Assembly (NCBI RefSeq): GCF_003937945.1 | Contig: NZ_RSEC01000036.1 | Coordinates: 620,001-684,000 of the forward strand | Direction: 5' to 3' | Length of the DNA: 64,000 bases | Origin: Amycolatopsis eburnea | GTDB lineage: Bacteria > Actinomycetota > Actinomycetes > Mycobacteriales > Pseudonocardiaceae | Shown here: positions 42,231 through 49,952 of the stretch, one piece after another | Position numbering within the stretch: the first letter of the stretch is position 1 | Layout of the letters: every line of letters begins with the position of its first letter | Notes under the pieces: generated by a model | The model's database searches: none | What the model was told of the DNA's origin: nothing | Seen by the model: only the letters and a program-made list of their open reading frames with translations | Made by a program: the position numbers and the translations under genes

Positions 42231-44173
42231 GGCCCGGTGCGCGACGGGCGGCCGTCTTCCAGGTGGCCCGCGAAGCGGCGGCGCCACCCCGGGACCTCGA
42301 ACGCGACGTCGTACCAGCCGTTGCGCGTCGGCACGGGGAAGTCGCGCGAGCCGCCCGGCGGGACCACGACGTCGTTCAGCGTGACCGGGGACGGCCCGCT
42401 GTTGGTCACCGTCACCCGCAGCGCGGGCGTGCTCACGAAGGTGACGGCGGCGTCGAGACCGGGCCCGCCGGAGGCTTCGGCGACGAAGCCGTTCGGGCCG
42501 TGGATCGCCACGTCGTACGAGCCGCCGTGCGCGATCCGGCCGGTGACCTCCCCGTTCGGCGGGACGTCGAAGCGCTGCGGCGGGCCGCCGGCGTGGTAGG
42601 CGTACGCGGCCAGCTGCAGCGCCTGCGTCCCGTGGTTGGCCAGGTGCAACGTCAGCTCGCTCGGCTCGGCCGACGCCCACGCGACCGGCTGGTACGGCAG
42701 CGGGCGCGCCTTGGCCGTGCCGGGTTCCTGCGCGAGCGCGCCCGGCCGGACCCGGGGCTTCGGCAGCTTCGCCTGCGTCCGGTCGGCCTCGGCGCGCAAC
42801 ACGTCGGCGTCCGGCAGCAGCGGGATCGTCGTGTCGTGCGTGCGGAAGTCGAAGCAGCTGGTCAGGTCGCCGCAGATGGCGCGGCGCCACGCCGAGATGT
42901 TCGGCTCGCGCACCCCGGTCCACGTCTCGAGGAAGCGCAGCACCGACGTGTGGTCGAAGACCTGCGAGTTCACCCAGCCACCGCGGCTCCACGGCGAAAC
43001 GACGGTCATCGGCACGCGCGGCCCCAGCCCGATCGGCGCGGGCGCCCCGGACGGCTCGCCCCGCTCCGGCCGGTTTCCCGGCAGGTACTCGCCGGGGGTG
43101 CCGGGTGGCGGCACCGGCGGGACGACGTGGTCGAAGAAGCCGTCGTTTTCGTCGTAGTTGATGAAGACGACGGTGGATTCCCAGAGCTCCGGCTTGTCCC
43201 ACAACGCTTTCAGCATCCGCTGGACGTAGGCGGCACCGTCGACCGGGCGGGCAGCGGGGTGCTCGCAGTAGCCGTAGGGCGCCACGACCCAGGACACCGC
43301 GGGCAACGTGCCCGCCGCGCAGTCGGCGAGGAACTCCGCCAGCACGTGGTCGACGTCCTTCCCCCGGCCCGAGTCGGGCTTGAGCTCCTTGCGCAGGTTC
43401 GCGCGCTCGGCCAGCCGCCGCTTCACCGGGTCCATCGAGTACAGCGCGTCGTGGTAGTTCCGGAACAGCCACAACGGGTTGTCGCCGTAGTCGCCGACGA
43501 AGTGCTCGGGGACGCCGCGCTCTTCGTCGTTCGCGTAGATCCGCCACGAGACACCCGCCGACTCGAGCCGTTCGGGGTAGGTCGTCCAGCGGAACGAGGG
43601 CTCGTAGTCCGGCGCGTTGCGCGTCGCGGGGCCGCCCGCGACGCCGTCCGGGTCGATCGTGCCGGTCCAGTGGAAGAGCCGGTTCGGGTGGGTCGGGCCC
43701 TGGAGCGAGCAGAAGTAGTTGTCGCACAGCGTGAACGCGCTCGCCAGCGCGTGCTGGAACGGGATGTCGTCGCGCGTGAAGTACCCCATCGTCATGGGGC
43801 TCTTCGCCGCGATCCAGCCGTCGTACGCACCGCCGTTCCACGCGCGGTGCGTGCTGTTCCAGTCGTGCGGCAGCTCGCCGAGGTCCTGACCGTCCACAAC
43901 GGACGTGTCGATCCGGAACGGCAGCACCGGGTCGCCGTCGCCGCGCTGGCGGAAGACGTCGCGAAGCGCCGCGCGGTCACCGAAGCCGCGTACGCCCGCC
44001 ATGGTGCCGTAGTAGTGGTCGAACGACCGGTTCTCCTGCATCAGCACCACGACGTGGCGGACGTCGTCGATCGTGCCCTTCCGCGACGCCGGGGCGCACG
44101 CGGCGGACAGCGCGCCGGCCACGGTGACCGCGGCCGCGCCGCCCAGCACCGTGCGCCGCCGGATCCGGCTCAT
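42227..44173 (-). CDS. Tat-exported phosphocholine-specific phospholipase C
   Basis: 648 residues. The twin-arginine signal RIRRRTVLGGAAAVTVAG leads to a Cys in LSAACAPAS, which may be lipid-modified. The catalytic phosphoesterase domain has VVLMQENRSFDHYYGTMAG, PHDWNSTHRAWNGG, NYFCSLQGPTHPNRLFHWTG and VFINYDENDGFFDHVVPP, which are hallmark motifs of the non-haemolytic PLC-N/acid phosphatase AcpA group. Two beta-sandwich domains (bacterial phospholipase C C-terminal type, about residues 430-630) follow. It hydrolyses phosphatidylcholine or sphingomyelin outside the cell and is often induced by low phosphate. ATG 44173 has GGAGGTGG upstream. Confidence 0.95.
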   Translation of the reverse strand: MSRIRRRTVLGGAAAVTVAGALSAACAPASRKGTIDDVRHVVVLMQENRSFDHYYGTMAGVRGFGDRAALRDVFRQRGDGDPVLPFRIDTSVVDGQDLGELPHDWNSTHRAWNGGAYDGWIAAKSPMTMGYFTRDDIPFQHALASAFTLCDNYFCSLQGPTHPNRLFHWTGTIDPDGVAGGPATRNAPDYEPSFRWTTYPERLESAGVSWRIYANDEERGVPEHFVGDYGDNPLWLFRNYHDALYSMDPVKRRLAERANLRKELKPDSGRGKDVDHVLAEFLADCAAGTLPAVSWVVAPYGYCEHPAARPVDGAAYVQRMLKALWDKPELWESTVVFINYDENDGFFDHVVPPVPPPGTPGEYLPGNRPERGEPSGAPAPIGLGPRVPMTVVSPWSRGGWVNSQVFDHTSVLRFLETWTGVREPNISAWRRAICGDLTSCFDFRTHDTTIPLLPDADVLRAEADRTQAKLPKPRVRPGALAQEPGTAKARPLPYQPVAWASAEPSELTLHLANHGTQALQLAAYAYHAGGPPQRFDVPPNGEVTGRIAHGGSYDVAIHGPNGFVAEASGGPGLDAAVTFVSTPALRVTVTNSGPSPVTLNDVVVPPGGSRDFPVPTRNGWYDVAFEVPGWRRRFAGHLEDGRPSRTGP

Positions 44174-44238
44174 GCCCACCTCCACTTCCCCGGGTCAGCG
44201 GCCTGACCGGAGTACCTTTCCCACCGAGAGGTGAAGCC

Positions 44239-44619
44239 GTGCTCAACTCAGCGGAATTGGTCGCCTTCGCACCGTCGAGCGACCTCGAGCGCTCGCGCGC
44301 CTTCTACACGGATGTCGCCGGGCTCGAGTTCATCGAGCAAACCCCCTTCGCGGTCGTGTTCCGGAGTGGCCGGACGATGGTGCGCATCACCGCCGTGGCC
44401 GAGTTCACGCCGCAGCCGTTCACGGTGCTCGGCTGGGCGGTCGCCGACATCCGGGCGGCCGTCACCGAGCTGCGTGGCCGCGGTGTCGAGTTCCTCACGT
44501 TCGACACGCTGCCACAGGACACCGACAAAATCTGGACCACGCTGCCATCTGCGAGTATCGCGTGGTTCCGCGATCCGGACGGCAACGTGCTGTCGCTGAC
44601 GGAGTTCACTGGCAATTAA
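44239..44619 (+). CDS. VOC (glyoxalase/bleomycin-resistance-like) protein
   Basis: 126 residues, one vicinal-oxygen-chelate domain with two beta-alpha-beta-beta-beta units: FAPSSDLERSRAFYTDVAGL in the first and GWAVADIRAAVTELRGRGVE, then AWFRDPDGNVLSLTEF in the second. The last motif has the typical metal-ligand Glu near the C-terminus. Its substrate is unknown. GTG 44239 has GAGAGGTGAAG upstream. A palindrome overlaps its stop codon. Confidence 0.87.
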   Translation: MLNSAELVAFAPSSDLERSRAFYTDVAGLEFIEQTPFAVVFRSGRTMVRITAVAEFTPQPFTVLGWAVADIRAAVTELRGRGVEFLTFDTLPQDTDKIWTTLPSASIAWFRDPDGNVLSLTEFTGN

Positions 44620-44638
44620 ACAACAGTGTTGATTTAAT
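44615..44638. promoter_or_regulatory. AT-rich palindromic operator
   Basis: ATTAAA, CAACAGTGTTG (44621-44631) and TTTAAT form an inverted repeat centred on 44626. It is very AT-rich for this genome, overlaps the stop of the VOC gene and ends 7 bases before the ATG at 44645, where a bound repressor would block translation or transcription. It resembles TetR-family operators; no such regulator gene is adjacent. Confidence 0.5.
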
Positions 44639-44644
44639 GGCGGG

Positions 44645-45112
44645 ATGACCGACGCCGACGCCCTCGCCCAGCTCGCCGAGCAGGAGGAACGCCTCCAGTT
44701 CACGAAGTTCGACAACGAGACCGCGCTCGCGCTCGGCCAGCAGCTCCTGGCCGCCGCGCGCGACCGCGGGCTGCCGGTGACGATCTCCGTCCGCCGCAAC
44801 GGCCAGCGCCTCTTCCACGCGGCGCTGCCCGGCACGTCGGCCGACAACGACGCCTGGATCGACCGCAAGAGCCGGGTGGTGGACCGCTACGGCCACAGCT
44901 CCTTCCTGGTCGGCACCCAGTTCCGCGCGAAGGGCGGCTCGTTCGAGGAGGACAGCCGCCTGGACCCGGACCGCTACGCCGCGCACGGCGGGGTGTTCCC
45001 GGTACTCGTGCGCGGCGTCGGCCCGGTCGGGACGGTCGGCGTGTCCGGGCTGCCGCAGGCCGAGGACCACGCGTTCGTGGTCGAGCAGCTGGAACGGTTC
45101 CTGGCCTCCTGA
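44645..45112 (+). CDS. UPF0303/HbpS-like heme-degrading-domain protein
   Basis: 155 residues. Family patterns are FDNETALALGQQLLAAARDR, LPVTISVRRNGQRLFHAALPG, DNDAWIDRKSRVVDRYGHSS and a C-terminal GPVGTVGVSGLPQAEDHAFV. The fold is the same as HbpS and GlcG, which bind heme or other small ligands. The function of UPF0303 is not established. The ATG is preceded by an AT-rich palindrome. Confidence 0.9.
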   Translation: MTDADALAQLAEQEERLQFTKFDNETALALGQQLLAAARDRGLPVTISVRRNGQRLFHAALPGTSADNDAWIDRKSRVVDRYGHSSFLVGTQFRAKGGSFEEDSRLDPDRYAAHGGVFPVLVRGVGPVGTVGVSGLPQAEDHAFVVEQLERFLAS

Positions 45113-45712
45113 TCAGCCTTGGCGCAGCTTGCCGAGCACGGACTCGGCCAGCTTCGCGGCGCCGCCGCAGCGGTCTTTGTCCCAGTAGCTGTCGGGCAGG
45201 TCCTTGCCGAGGAGCCCGAAGGTGAGCATCTGGTCCGCGGTGACCTGGACGGAGACCGAGCACTCGTTCAGGTTGCCGAACTCGTGGTAGACGACCGCGG
45301 GAAGGCCGTCGATCGACGTCTCGGTCCACGGCTCCAGATCGCCGCTCTTCTTCAGGTTGGAGACCGCCAGCTCGGCGAGGGTCCGCGGCTCTTGCACCGG
45401 CTTCACCGCCGTGAAGTGCGCGGCGACGGGACGCCCCCAAGAGCAGCCGAACGCCGTCAGCCTGTTCGCGAAGACGCCGTCAGGCGGGTCGGCCACGACC
45501 GCGGCGACCTGGTCCTTGGTGAGCAGGCCGCACGGATCGGCGTCGAACTTCGCCAGGTCCACGGGCCGGTCGACCCGGTCGAGCGGCATCGCCGCACCCG
45601 TTTGCGCCGGCGCCGGCGGCTGGGAGAGCACGCGTTCCGGCCCCGACCGCCCGCACCCGGTGACCAGGCTCGCCGCTACGGCCACCACACCGGCCAGGAC
45701 CAGCCCCCTCAT
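45113..45712 (-). CDS. DUF3558-domain lipoprotein
   Basis: 199 residues. The signal peptide (MRGLVLAGVVAVAASLVTGC) ends in lipobox VTGC. The mature part has DPCGLLTKDQVAAVVADPPD, FGCSWGRPVAAHFTAV and a later Cys pair (NECSVSVQV, DKDRCGGAAKLAESVL), typical of DUF3558 lipoproteins of Pseudonocardiales and mycobacteria. These regularly accompany ESX-like substrate genes and might receive or tether the exported proteins (inference). ATG 45712 overlaps the upstream stop (ATGA). Confidence 0.87.
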   Translation of the reverse strand: MRGLVLAGVVAVAASLVTGCGRSGPERVLSQPPAPAQTGAAMPLDRVDRPVDLAKFDADPCGLLTKDQVAAVVADPPDGVFANRLTAFGCSWGRPVAAHFTAVKPVQEPRTLAELAVSNLKKSGDLEPWTETSIDGLPAVVYHEFGNLNECSVSVQVTADQMLTFGLLGKDLPDSYWDKDRCGGAAKLAESVLGKLRQG

Positions 45713-46437
45713 TCGGGAGCCGCCGTCGGATCGATGCGCCACTGCTTCTCGTTGTCCATTCCGGAGTTGCCCGGCATCTCGGGGATGTCCGGGAAATCGG
45801 TGTTGCTCTGCACGAGGTCGGTGGCTTGCTTGCGGAAGTCACCCAGAGTGGTGACGGCCTGGGCGAACAAGCCGTTGATTGCGGTGACGAGGTTGGCGAA
45901 CGCGTCCACGACCGCGTCGATGACGTCCTTGGACGTGAAGATGTCCACGATCGGGATCGCCGCGGTGATGGCCGCGATGATCGTCTTGTAGCCCAGCTTG
46001 CCGAGTTCGACCGCACACGTGCCGATGAACTCGATGGCCTTGCTGTAGGTCTGGATCACGCAGCCGGCGATCTCGGAGAGGATCCCGGACATCCGCCCGA
46101 CGACGTCCTGCTGATCGCCCAGCGCTTTCCCGACGTGGTCCGAGTAGGTGGTGAACTGCGCGGCCGCGCGGCCGCCCCAGGTGCCGCTCACGGCCTGGAC
46201 CGCGTTGTCGATGTCGTCGCTCGCATCGGAAAGGGTGTGGTTCTTCGCGAACTCCATCGCCATGTCCTGGACGTGGAACGCGTTGCCCAGCAGCTTGTTC
46301 CGGACATCGTCCAGCAGCTGGAGGATGTCGCCCCGGCCGATCAGGTGCGCGATCTTGGCGATCTTCCCGGCGGATTCCTCCGGGAAGGGTTGCGGGGGCG
46401 CGGCGGGTGGCGGTGGCGTGGCCGTCGGTGTGCTCAT
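45709..46437 (-). CDS. WXG100-like protein with extended C-terminus
   Basis: 242 residues. A Pro-rich start is followed by a helical region with the WXG turn VSGTWGGRAAAQFTTYSDHV near the middle and two hydrophobic helices (CAVELGKLGYKTIIAAITAA, VVDAFANLVTAINGLFAQAV). The tail is acidic/polar, ending WRIDPTAAPE. It is a putative type VII substrate encoded between an ESX-like gene and a DUF3558 lipoprotein gene. Confidence 0.78.
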   Translation of the reverse strand: MSTPTATPPPPAAPPQPFPEESAGKIAKIAHLIGRGDILQLLDDVRNKLLGNAFHVQDMAMEFAKNHTLSDASDDIDNAVQAVSGTWGGRAAAQFTTYSDHVGKALGDQQDVVGRMSGILSEIAGCVIQTYSKAIEFIGTCAVELGKLGYKTIIAAITAAIPIVDIFTSKDVIDAVVDAFANLVTAINGLFAQAVTTLGDFRKQATDLVQSNTDFPDIPEMPGNSGMDNEKQWRIDPTAAPE

Positions 46438-46439
46438 GG

Positions 46440-46805
46440 TCAGTTCAGTCCCTTCGCCAGGTCACGCAACCGCTTGAAGTCCTCTTCGTCCTGGGTTTCG
46501 TAGTAGTCGGCGGCTTTGTCCAGGGCCGTGGCGAACTTCTCGAGCTGTGCCGCGCCCTTGTCGGTCTTCTGCCGGATTCCCGTGATCGCCTCGTTGAACA
46601 TGCGGACGACGTCCGCCTGGGCACCCAGCATGCCGACGTCGCCGTCGCTCAGGGCCACCTGAGCCAGGTCCTCGCTGCCGAACTTCACGACCTTGTCCCG
46701 TGCCGCGAAGACGTCGTCGGTCGCGGCACGCAGCGATTCGGGGTAGACCTCGAAGCCGGACCCGGCCGCAGCGTTGCCGAACGGGTTGAAGTTCCCGGAA
46801 CTCAT
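46440..46805 (-). CDS. ESX-like small helical protein
   Basis: 121 residues. An N-terminal SGNFNPFGNAAAGSGFEV is followed by a helical hairpin with YPESLRAATDDVFAARDKVV and MFNEAITGIRQKTDKGAAQL. The ending YYETQDEEDFKRLRDLAKGL resembles the YxxxD/E export signal of ESX substrates (YYETQDE). It overlaps the YbaB-like gene by four bases and precedes the WXG100-like gene by two bases, so it is the probable partner of that protein. Confidence 0.8.
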   Translation of the reverse strand: MSSGNFNPFGNAAAGSGFEVYPESLRAATDDVFAARDKVVKFGSEDLAQVALSDGDVGMLGAQADVVRMFNEAITGIRQKTDKGAAQLEKFATALDKAADYYETQDEEDFKRLRDLAKGLN

Positions 46806-47107
46806 CGAACCTCCCGCGAGGCTTCGTCGATCATGGTCTTGCGGCGGGTCTTCGCCGCCGACTCGGCGTTGGTGATCGCGCGCAGGACGTGGCCGGCCAG
46901 GCTTGTACCCGACTGCCCGGCGAGCGCTTCGCGGGCGAGGTCGACCGAGACGAGGCCGCCCGAACCGTCCACCGTCACGGTGCCGAGACCCGCACCGATG
47001 TTCAGCAGCGTCGGCGTGCTGTCGCCGAGCGCCGCCGCTTTCTCGACGGCGGCGACCCGCGCGTCGATCTCCTTCGCGAGGTGGTAAAGCTGCTCTTCGC
47101 CGGTCAC
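46802..47107 (-). CDS. YbaB/EbfC-like protein, short
   Basis: 101 residues, with a YbaB-like core VTVDGSGGLVSVDLAREALA and a C-terminal helix VLRAITNAESAAKTRRKTMI. It is encoded by a GTG start overlapping the preceding gene. Two such proteins occur side by side here, suggesting a heterodimer. DNA binding is possible, but its link to ESX-like substrates suggests another role. Confidence 0.75.
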   Translation of the reverse strand: MTGEEQLYHLAKEIDARVAAVEKAAALGDSTPTLLNIGAGLGTVTVDGSGGLVSVDLAREALAGQSGTSLAGHVLRAITNAESAAKTRRKTMIDEASREVR

Positions 47108-47544
47108 CAGCGCCCACCCCCGGATCGCGGGTCCTCGTCGGTCAGGAAGTCGAACTCCTCGAAGCTGCCCTGGTCGTCCGGCTCGGCCGGACGCCGGACG
47201 GGTTCCGGCGCGGGCGCCGGGCGCGGCGGCCCGGGCGCGGCGCCCGCCGGAGGCGGCGGTGGTTGCTTGCCGAACAGCGCGTTCAGCTCGGGCAGCGAAA
47301 CGGCTTTGGCCGTGTTTCGCGCGTTGCGTACCGCCTCGACGATGCTGAGGCCCAGCTTCTGCGCGTGCGCTCCGTACAACGCCCGGTCGTCGATCCTCAG
47401 GTCGACGAGCTTCGCTTGGCCGGTCACGACCGCGGTGACCAGCTGATCGGCCGACCTGGCCGTGTGCCGCGCGGCGGCCAGCCGCGCGTCCAGCTCACCG
47501 GCTTCCCGTTGCAGCACCCTGAGATCCCGGCGCGGTCCACTCAT
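47104..47544 (-). CDS. YbaB/EbfC-like protein with Pro-rich tail
   Basis: 146 residues. An N-terminal helical YbaB-like part (VLQREAGELDARLAAARHTA, VTGQAKLVDLRIDDRAL) is followed by a Pro-rich tail (about 95-125) and an acidic end FEEFDFLTDEDP. It is the first gene of the five-gene minus-strand operon (47544 to 45113) and parallels the YbaB-like gene at 24533, which also has a Pro-rich, acidic tail. Confidence 0.78.
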   Translation of the reverse strand: MSGPRRDLRVLQREAGELDARLAAARHTARSADQLVTAVVTGQAKLVDLRIDDRALYGAHAQKLGLSIVEAVRNARNTAKAVSLPELNALFGKQPPPPPAGAAPGPPRPAPAPEPVRRPAEPDDQGSFEEFDFLTDEDPRSGGGRW

Positions 47545-47702
47545 GACCGCATCACGACGTCGAACATCCTCATTCCCCCTACTCCAGGTTCCGTCCAGGT
47601 GACGGAACGTGCCCAGGCCGCACCTTAACGCGACCCTCCGACAATTTCGCGGAGTCCGAAAAAAAGACGGCGGAGATCACAAGTCCTGCTACCGTCGGAT
47701 CC

Positions 47703-47753
47703 ATGCAGCGCGCAGCGAACACGACGACGCCGGAGAGTGTCCCGGCGCGCTGA
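47703..47753 (+). CDS. Threonine leader peptide (attenuation)
   Basis: ATG 47703 to TGA 47753 encodes MQRAANTTTPESVPAR, 16 residues with three consecutive ACG Thr codons (47721-47729). It is followed 13 bases later by a terminator-like hairpin and then by a threonyl-tRNA synthetase gene. This is the classical layout of ribosome-mediated attenuation, in which ribosomes stall at Thr codons when charged tRNA-Thr is scarce. No ribosome site precedes it; a leaderless transcript starting at or near the ATG is likely. Confidence 0.65.
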   Translation: MQRAANTTTPESVPAR

Positions 47754-47766
47754 ACCACGCATTCCA

Positions 47767-47788
47767 GCCCGGGGCGGTCGCCCCGGGC
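47767..47788 (+). terminator. Attenuator hairpin before ThrRS gene
   Basis: Nine perfect pairs GCCCGGGGC (47767-47775) and GCCCCGGGC (47780-47788) with a four-base loop, followed by TTCGTCTTG. It lies between the leader peptide stop and the ThrRS start at 47832 and should terminate transcription unless an alternative fold forms. Confidence 0.65.
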
Positions 47789-47831
47789 TTCGTCTTGTGG
47801 TGCGCCGCCTCGCTTTCCCGAGGAGCCCACC

Positions 47832-49058
47832 ATGCACGACCACCGCAAGCTCGGCCGCGAACTCGGCCTGTTCGGTTCCGACCCGCTGATCGGCGCGGGC
47901 CTGCCCTACTGGCTGCCCGACGGCGCGGTCGTCCGGCACAGCCTGGAGGAATACGTCCGCGGCCTCGAACGGCGAGCCGGGTACCGGCACGTCCATTCGC
48001 CCGTGCTCGGCAAACGCGAGCTGTACGAGATTTCCGGGCACTGGGCGCACTACCGCGACGACATGTACCCGCCCATGGATGTCGGCGGCGAGCAACTCGT
48101 GCTGCGGCCGAGCCTGTGCCCGCACCACGCACTGATCTACCGGTCACGCGGCCGCAGCCACCGCGAGCTGCCGCTGCGGATCGCCGAGCTGGGCGGGATG
48201 TACCGCAGTGAGCTGTCCGGTGTCCTCGGCGGACTGGGCCGGGTCCGCGCGATCCAGCTCAACGACGCGCACATCTTCTGCGCGCTCGACCAGGTCGAAG
48301 CCGAGGTCGACGCGGCGCTCGCGCTGATCCGCCAGGCGTACGACGCGCTCGGCATCAGCCCGGCGCGCTACCGGCTTTCACTTCCCGGCGACGGCGGCAA
48401 ATACGTGGCGGGGAATGGGGACCGCGCCGCGGAAATGCTGCGTTCCGTGCTCGACCGGAGCGGGCTCGCGTACGACGCCGTCGAAGGCGAAGCCGCTTTC
48501 TACGGGCCCAAGATCGACGTCCAGGTCGCCGACGGCGCGGGCCGCGAATCGACCCTGTCCACCGTCCAGGTCGACTTCCACCAGCCCGCGCGGTTCGGCC
48601 TCGAATACGTGGGCGCGGACGCGGCGAAACACCGGCCGGTCATGGTGCACCGCAGCATCATCGGCAGCGTCGAACGCGCGGTGGCGCAGCTGATCGAAGT
48701 GCACGGCGGCGCGTTCCCGGCTTGGCTCGCGCCGGTGCAGCTGCGGCTGCTCCCGCTTTCCGACGCGGAATTGCCGTACGCGCGCGAAGTCCTCGATCGC
48801 TGCGGTGACCTGCGGGCCGAGATCGCCGCCGAGGGCAGCCTCGGCGCCCGGATCCGGGACGGGCGGCTGGCGCCGTTCCAGGCCGTGCTCGGACCGGAGG
48901 AGGCCGCTTCGGAGCGGCTTTCCCTGCGGTTGCGCGACGGCAGCAGGCTCGACGGGCGGCCGTTGGCCGACGCGCTCGCGTGGGTCAGGGCCGAGAGCTC
49001 GCCGCCGTCAGCCAGTCGAGGGCCGGGGTCATGCTTTCCGGCCGCGCCCAGCCGTTGA
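47832..49058 (+). CDS. Threonyl-tRNA synthetase paralogue lacking editing domain
   Basis: 408 residues, against about 640-690 for full-length ThrRS: it starts directly at the class II catalytic core (HDHRKLGRELGLF) and lacks the N-terminal TGS and editing domains. Motif-bearing stretches are AGLPYWLPDGAVV, YEISGHWAHYRDDMYPPMD and IAELGGMYRSELSGVLGGL. The zinc ligands Cys96, His147 and His273 have the same spacing (51 and 126) as Cys334, His385 and His511 of the E. coli enzyme. A C-terminal anticodon-binding domain follows. RBS GAGGAG precedes ATG 47832. It may be a stress-inducible or inhibitor-resistant second copy; the main thrS would lie elsewhere. Confidence 0.92.
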   Translation: MHDHRKLGRELGLFGSDPLIGAGLPYWLPDGAVVRHSLEEYVRGLERRAGYRHVHSPVLGKRELYEISGHWAHYRDDMYPPMDVGGEQLVLRPSLCPHHALIYRSRGRSHRELPLRIAELGGMYRSELSGVLGGLGRVRAIQLNDAHIFCALDQVEAEVDAALALIRQAYDALGISPARYRLSLPGDGGKYVAGNGDRAAEMLRSVLDRSGLAYDAVEGEAAFYGPKIDVQVADGAGRESTLSTVQVDFHQPARFGLEYVGADAAKHRPVMVHRSIIGSVERAVAQLIEVHGGAFPAWLAPVQLRLLPLSDAELPYAREVLDRCGDLRAEIAAEGSLGARIRDGRLAPFQAVLGPEEAASERLSLRLRDGSRLDGRPLADALAWVRAESSPPSASRGPGSCFPAAPSR

Positions 49059-49829
49059 TCACCGCGAGCAGTTCGAGGTAGCGCTCGCGGCGTGGGTCGT
49101 TGACGGCTTCGAGCCAGTCCCGCAGCTCACGCGGGTCGCGGCCGAGACCGTCGACGATCGACGCCGCTTCCGGGGTGTCCGGGGCGATCCCCGCGTCGAG
49201 CGCCGGCGTGACCGCGGCGCGGACCTCGGCGGCCAGGTCGCGGCGCAGACCGCCCTCGTGCTGGTCGACGAGCCGGCGCAGGACGGCGCGAAATTCCGCG
49301 TCCCGCATCAGCTCGGCGAGCGCGATCCAAGCGTCGAGCTGCTCTGGGCTCGGGTTTTCCGGTAGTTCCGGGGTCAGCGTCCGGGCGACCCGGCCAGGCC
49401 GGGACGGTCGCCCAGCGCTTCGGCGAGGAACTCGCCGATCAGGTGCTGACGCTCCACTTCGGACAGCTGGGCCAGTTCGTGCACGAGTCTCGTCTCCTCC
49501 GTCGTCGAACCGCGGCCGGCGATCGCCGTCAGCACCGCTTGGCGCAGGCGCAGCACGCGGATTTCCGCTTCCAGCGCCGCCGCGTGCCGGGCCGCGATGT
49601 CGGCGATCTCGACTTCGCCGTCGGTGATCCGGCGGATCGTGGCGAGGTCGAGGCCGAGCTCGCGCAGGGTGCGGACGAGGCCGAGCCGGGCGAGGGCGGC
49701 GTCGTCGTACCGGCGCTGACCTGCGGTGTTGCGTCCGGACGGCGGCACGAGACCGCGGTCCGAGTAGAACCGGACGGCCTTGATCGTCAGTCCCGTCCGC
49801 CTCGCCAGCTCGCCGATCGAATACCGCAT
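48985..49829 (-). pseudogene. Frameshifted MerR-family regulator gene (whole extent)
   Basis: The first frame (49829-49374) encodes the MerR DNA-binding domain and dimerisation helix and stops after LAGSPGR. A second frame, shifted by one base near 49374-49395, continues without interruption as TLTPELPENPSPEQLDAWIA, LAELMRDAEFRAVLRRLVDQ and then to the stop at 48985. Together they match the length and layout of about 275-residue MerR proteins with a helical C-terminal effector domain. Either the gene is broken, or the base call is wrong, or frameshifting occurs. The second half overlaps the ThrRS 3' end by 74 bases, convergently. Confidence 0.7.
49374..49829 (-). CDS. MerR DNA-binding part of the frameshifted regulator
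   Basis: 151 residues in the first frame: YSIGELARRTGLTIKAVRFY followed by SDRGLVPPSGRNTAGQRRYD, then the dimerisation helix with IADIAARHAAALEAEIRVLR. This part could fold on its own as a MerR-type regulator even if the rest is lost. The ATG at 49829 begins the winged helix at the usual position. No MerR-type spaced promoter is obvious nearby. Confidence 0.8.
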   Translation of the reverse strand: MRYSIGELARRTGLTIKAVRFYSDRGLVPPSGRNTAGQRRYDDAALARLGLVRTLRELGLDLATIRRITDGEVEIADIAARHAAALEAEIRVLRLRQAVLTAIAGRGSTTEETRLVHELAQLSEVERQHLIGEFLAEALGDRPGLAGSPGR

Positions 49830-49952
49830 GCCGACCAGCCTGGCAGCTCCCCTCGGGGGAGCCGCAAGCCTGGTTTCACCCCATCGTGTCGATCACGTGT
49901 TCGACAATTCGCGGTAACGTGGATCACATGGCAGAACGAGCACCGCCGGCCT

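Larger units (their letters stand above)
47545..47831. other. Divergent promoter and attenuator region
   Basis: About 287 bases between the YbaB-like operon and the ThrRS gene. It contains a run of seven A residues (AAAAAAA, near 47659-47665), probable promoters on both strands, the Thr leader peptide (47703-47753) and the attenuator hairpin (47767-47788). No other gene is evident. Confidence 0.6.
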
